From positions 15,368-79,367 of the forward strand of contig CAZZIU010000013.1 in assembly GCA_964654545.1 (NCBI GenBank): a DNA stretch of 64,000 bases, written 5' to 3'. The notes under the pieces are model-generated. The model worked only from the letters and a program-made list of their open reading frames with translations. It was not told the origin of the DNA and did not search any database. The translations under genes were made by a program, and so were the position numbers. Shown piece after piece: positions 62,135-64,000 of this stretch (its first letter is position 1; every line of letters starts with the position of its first letter). The DNA is from JABMOV01 sp964654545. GTDB taxonomy: Bacteria; Fidelibacterota; Marinisomatia; Marinisomatales; JABMOV01.

Positions 62135-62881
62135 ATGTTTGACGAAAAAACAAAACAGAATTTAAAATACTATGTCTACTTCTTAATCGACCCAGACACT
62201 AAACAACCATTTTATATTGGGAAAGGAAAAGATAATAGAGTCTTTGAACATATGAAATGTGCCTTAGAAAGTGAAACTGAGAACGATAAATATGATAAAA
62301 TCAGGGAAATTCTGAATTCAAATAAAACGTTAGAACATATTATTGTTAGGCACGGACTAACTGAAAAAGTGGCTTATGAAATTGAAGCATCATTAATAGA
62401 TACATTTGAATATTTGAAAACAGGAATAACAAATATTGCAGGAGGTCAAAAATCTATTGAAAAAGGTCTAATGACTTCAGATGAAATAAAAAGACTTTAT
62501 AACGCAGAAAAATTAGAAGAAATAGATGGGAACTGTATCCTCATTAACATTAATAAAAAATACGAAAGGGGTTCAGGAGAAAATGCAATTTATAATGCGA
62601 CAAAAGAGACTTGGACAATTGACAAACGAAAATTACCAAATATTAAATATGTATTAAGTGAATATAGAGGGCTGATTGTTGAAGTTTTTGAAGTCAAAGA
62701 ATGGTACGAGAAAGAAAGAGGTTATACACCAAAATCCAAAAAGTTCGGACAGACGAAAATAGGATATGGATTTAATGGAAAAGTTGCAAATAACCAAATA
62801 AGAAATAATTACATTAACAAATCAATTGCACATAAAAAGAAAAAAGGAGCCGCTTCTGCAATCAGATATAATCTTGACTGA
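62135..62881 (+). CDS. GIY-YIG domain protein (LEM-3-like/COG3680 type), cassette 1
   Basis: Starts at ATG 62135 (248 residues). Residues about 8-110 form a GIY-YIG-like domain: YYVYFLIDPDTKQPFYIGKGKDNRVFEHM with both GIY- and YIG-like elements, IIVRHGLTEKVAYEIEASLIDTF with the catalytic-type R and E, and NIAGG. This matches the LEM-3-like GIY-YIG group. The C-terminal part is basic (KKKKGAASAIRYN). It could cut nucleic acid; its target is unknown. It sits alone in a cassette bounded by GTTGTGCAC/GTGCACAAC. Confidence 0.75.
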   Translation: MFDEKTKQNLKYYVYFLIDPDTKQPFYIGKGKDNRVFEHMKCALESETENDKYDKIREILNSNKTLEHIIVRHGLTEKVAYEIEASLIDTFEYLKTGITNIAGGQKSIEKGLMTSDEIKRLYNAEKLEEIDGNCILININKKYERGSGENAIYNATKETWTIDKRKLPNIKYVLSEYRGLIVEVFEVKEWYEKERGYTPKSKKFGQTKIGYGFNGKVANNQIRNNYINKSIAHKKKKGAASAIRYNLD

Positions 62882-62887
62882 AACAAT

Positions 62888-63030
62888 GCCAGTGCACAAC
62901 AAAAAATATAGTGCATTTGGCAGATAGTGCTAAAAATGAAGATGATAGCAATAGATAAAAATAGTAGTAAATTGAAAACTTGGAGCGTTGTAATGCCAAA
63001 CGCACCATATTTAAACCGTTAGTGGCAAGC
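62888..63030 (+). repeat. attC-like site between cassettes 1 and 2
   Basis: Core GTGCACAAC (62892-62900) is followed by AAATATAGTGCATTTGGC (62904-62921), a spacer of 73 bases, then GCCAAACGCACCATATTT (62995-63012) and GTTAGTGGCAAGC (63018-63030). The two 18-base arms are complementary at 16 of 18 positions with two A/C mismatches, as in folded attC sites with imperfect arms. GCCA precedes the core, as at the next site. Confidence 0.75.
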
Positions 63031-63089
63031 AGGCGCAACCATTAGCAAGTAACAATCATCTTGATATAGAATCTAAAAATTAAAAAGAC

Positions 63090-63716
63090 ATGAGAATTCT
63101 GAGCAAATTGATTCAAGGAATAATGATAGTAATCTTAATTTCAAGTTGTGAGAAAGAAGATAATTATGATAATCAGACCTTACTTGGTAAATGGACTTAT
63201 GATGAGGATTATTCACAGACCTTTGATTTTCAAAATTCAACAGATGTATTAATAAATGGACAGGAGTTCCTTTATCAAATTGAAGGAGATAGTATTGAAT
63301 TTAGTTATAATGGACATTTATATATTGCGGTGATTCCATCAAAACATAAGTACGAAAAACTATCAGACACGGATTACTTGATGATTGAAGATTTAGATAA
63401 TCTGCAGTTTTTTAATGGAAAAAGCGGAGAAAATATTCTTTTATGCTGTGTTGAACCAAATGATTTTATTGGCACATGGATTTCAGAGAATGACACCTTG
63501 ATTTTTAAGACAAATGATAGGTTTGAGCGCAAGAATGAGATTTATGAGTATAACTACACAAATGACTCATTGACAATGCAAATAATTCGTGCGGATATAT
63601 TCATGGGACCACTTAAAAGTAAATATATCTTGGACATGGATACTTTACTGATTGATTATAGTGCAGATTACTATCCAGATATTCAAAAAGGAGAATTTAA
63701 ATATGGGCGGAAATAA
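63090..63716 (+). CDS. Predicted lipoprotein, cassette 2
   Basis: A 208-residue protein with a lipoprotein signal (MRILSKLIQGIMIVILISSC, lipobox ISSC at C20). The mature part is acidic and beta-rich, with two repeats of a TWxxxxDTL/GKWTYDED type (LLGKWTYDED near 33, FIGTWISENDTL near 130), similar to lipocalin-like META/DUF4488-type folds. No Shine-Dalgarno, only an A-rich leader. No specific function recognised. Confidence 0.65.
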   Translation: MRILSKLIQGIMIVILISSCEKEDNYDNQTLLGKWTYDEDYSQTFDFQNSTDVLINGQEFLYQIEGDSIEFSYNGHLYIAVIPSKHKYEKLSDTDYLMIEDLDNLQFFNGKSGENILLCCVEPNDFIGTWISENDTLIFKTNDRFERKNEIYEYNYTNDSLTMQIIRADIFMGPLKSKYILDMDTLLIDYSADYYPDIQKGEFKYGRK

Positions 63717-63717
63717 T

Positions 63718-63860
63718 GCCAGCCACTAACAATGTATAAAAATAATAGCCGAAACAGTAGTGAATTCAAGGGTTGTAGCCCGTTTGACCTTTCTTGTAAG
63801 TTGAAAGTTATTTGCTTCGAAACCGCTTACTTTTCATATACTCACCGTTGTAGCCAATGC
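63718..63860 (+). repeat. attC-like site between cassettes 2 and 3
   Basis: GCCAGCCACTAAC (63718-63730) parallels GCCAGTGCACAAC of the previous site, and the next boundary is CACCGTTGTAGCCAATGC at 63843-63860 (GTT at 63847). GTATA/AAAA segments after the core are partly complementary to TTTTCATATAC (63831-63841), so arms are weaker than in the previous site. It supports a third cassette. Confidence 0.6.
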
Positions 63861-63900
63861 TAAAAAAAACTAAATCAGACAAAATAAAAGTAAATTATTA

Positions 63901-63932
63901 TTGACATATAGGTATATTTATATTTACCTTTA
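63901..63932 (+). promoter_or_regulatory. Possible Bacteroidetes-type promoter of the hicA cassette
   Basis: TTGACA (63901-63906) and TACCTTTA (63925-63932) resemble the -33 TTG and -7 TAnnTTTG elements used in Bacteroidetes, with 21 bases between TTG and TA. It lies 18 bases before the hicA ATG and inside cassette 3. The second element deviates in its last base. Confidence 0.4.
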
Positions 63933-63950
63933 CAAAGCAAGAATGAATTA

Positions 63951-64000
63951 ATGAAATGTTCCGAACTATATAGAATCTTGAAGAAAGATGGTTGGTATCC
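63951..64000 (+). CDS. hicA: HicA-type toxin, N-terminal part (cut by window edge)
   Basis: The visible residues MKCSELYRILKKDGWYP match the start of HicA, an mRNA interferase with a double-stranded-RNA-binding-like fold (typically about 60-80 residues, SELxRxLxxxGW). A hicB antitoxin would be expected just downstream. It lies in the third integron-like cassette; toxin-antitoxin cassettes are typical stabilisers in large integron arrays. Confidence 0.7.
   Translation, partial: MKCSELYRILKKDGWY

Larger units (their letters stand above)
61187..64000. mobile_element. Integron-like element: divergent recombinase, attI-like site and at least three cassettes
   Basis: The recombinase reads leftward from 62026. 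Cassette boundaries are seen on the right at 62101, 63018 and 63847, each beginning CC/AC-GTT. Every complete cassette has a 9-base core near the gene end that is complementary to its own first bases: GTTGTGCAC (62101) with GTGCACAAC (62892-62900), and GTTAGTGGC (63018) with GCCACTAAC (63722-63730). This is the CS/ICS relation known in integron cassettes, and it changes from cassette to cassette. Genes are all plus strand, AT-rich, and mostly lack Shine-Dalgarno sequences. The array continues beyond the window. Confidence 0.75.

Noticed and set aside
1..64000. CRISPR arrays, rRNA genes or insertion sequences
   Set aside because: No regularly spaced repeats, rRNA-like stretches or transposase genes were seen on reading; a full repeat search could not be run.

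Overview
The window is a compact, roughly 40% GC, Gram-negative chromosome segment. LPS biosynthesis (kdsB), two outer-membrane DUF5916 barrels, a TolC/MacB-type efflux operon, DUF2723, DUF4835 and a Bacteroidetes-type phosphosugar mutase point to the FCB superphylum. Shine-Dalgarno sequences are used by several genes, so a Marinimicrobia-like or other deep FCB lineage fits better than a typical Bacteroidetes. The sequence alone does not prove the phylum.

Layout. 1-7334 (minus strand) is an aromatic amino-acid supercluster, read as HAD phosphatase, chorismate mutase, leader/attenuator, prephenate dehydratase, prephenate dehydrogenase, DAHP synthase, aroA, aroE, aroC, aroK, aroB (cut by the window edge). 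7389-8905 carries a CoA-type Nudix hydrolase and a ROK sugar kinase. 8906-10241 is a gene graveyard (SRPBCC-like, AraC and membrane-protein remnants), followed by two tandem DUF5916 outer-membrane proteins. 15760-25080 holds an ACP phosphodiesterase/dienoyl-CoA reductase pair, a PIN-PhoH ATPase, a large ADP/ATP-carrier-like protein with HEAT and cNMP domains, a 5'-nucleotidase-like phosphoesterase, and a YidD-domain protein with an OMP-like partner. Then come tRNA-Thr(CGU), pyrG, kdsB and an adenosine deaminase-like gene. 28844-35324 is a six-gene ABC efflux operon. 35525-42219 has the CCA-adding enzyme family, DUF4835, a GT2 and DUF2723. 42465-43612 is an arsR-arsM pair behind a perfect palindrome. 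43683-61184 is a long minus-strand run of housekeeping and signalling genes: recG, DUF4139, valS, a cNMP protein, a K+ channel, an RlmD-like 23S methyltransferase, GGDEF, ALDH16-like, deoC, phosphoglucosamine mutase, rpsU, rsmA.

Two things stand out. First, upstream of pheA is a 17-residue leader peptide with eight aromatic residues (MKNAFYFYYFDFAWGIT) and a rho-independent terminator, a classical ribosome-mediated attenuator placed to control the whole shikimate-to-Phe/Tyr operon. Second, 61187 to the window end looks like a chromosomal integron outside the canonical IntI group. A divergently oriented tyrosine recombinase lacks the IntI-specific insertion. It is followed by an attI-like inverted repeat and at least three plus-strand cassettes (GIY-YIG protein, lipoprotein, HicA toxin). 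Each complete cassette has a short complementary core at its two ends (GTT.../...AAC), and long attC-like hairpins follow the genes. The recombinase gene directly abuts rsmA.

Smaller oddities are a Trp in the shikimate-kinase P-loop, a TRF-to-TLF change in the ACT-less prephenate dehydratase, substituted metal ligands in the 5'-nucleotidase-like protein, a YidD domain fused to a second membrane domain, and an exceptionally long Shine-Dalgarno before rpsU.
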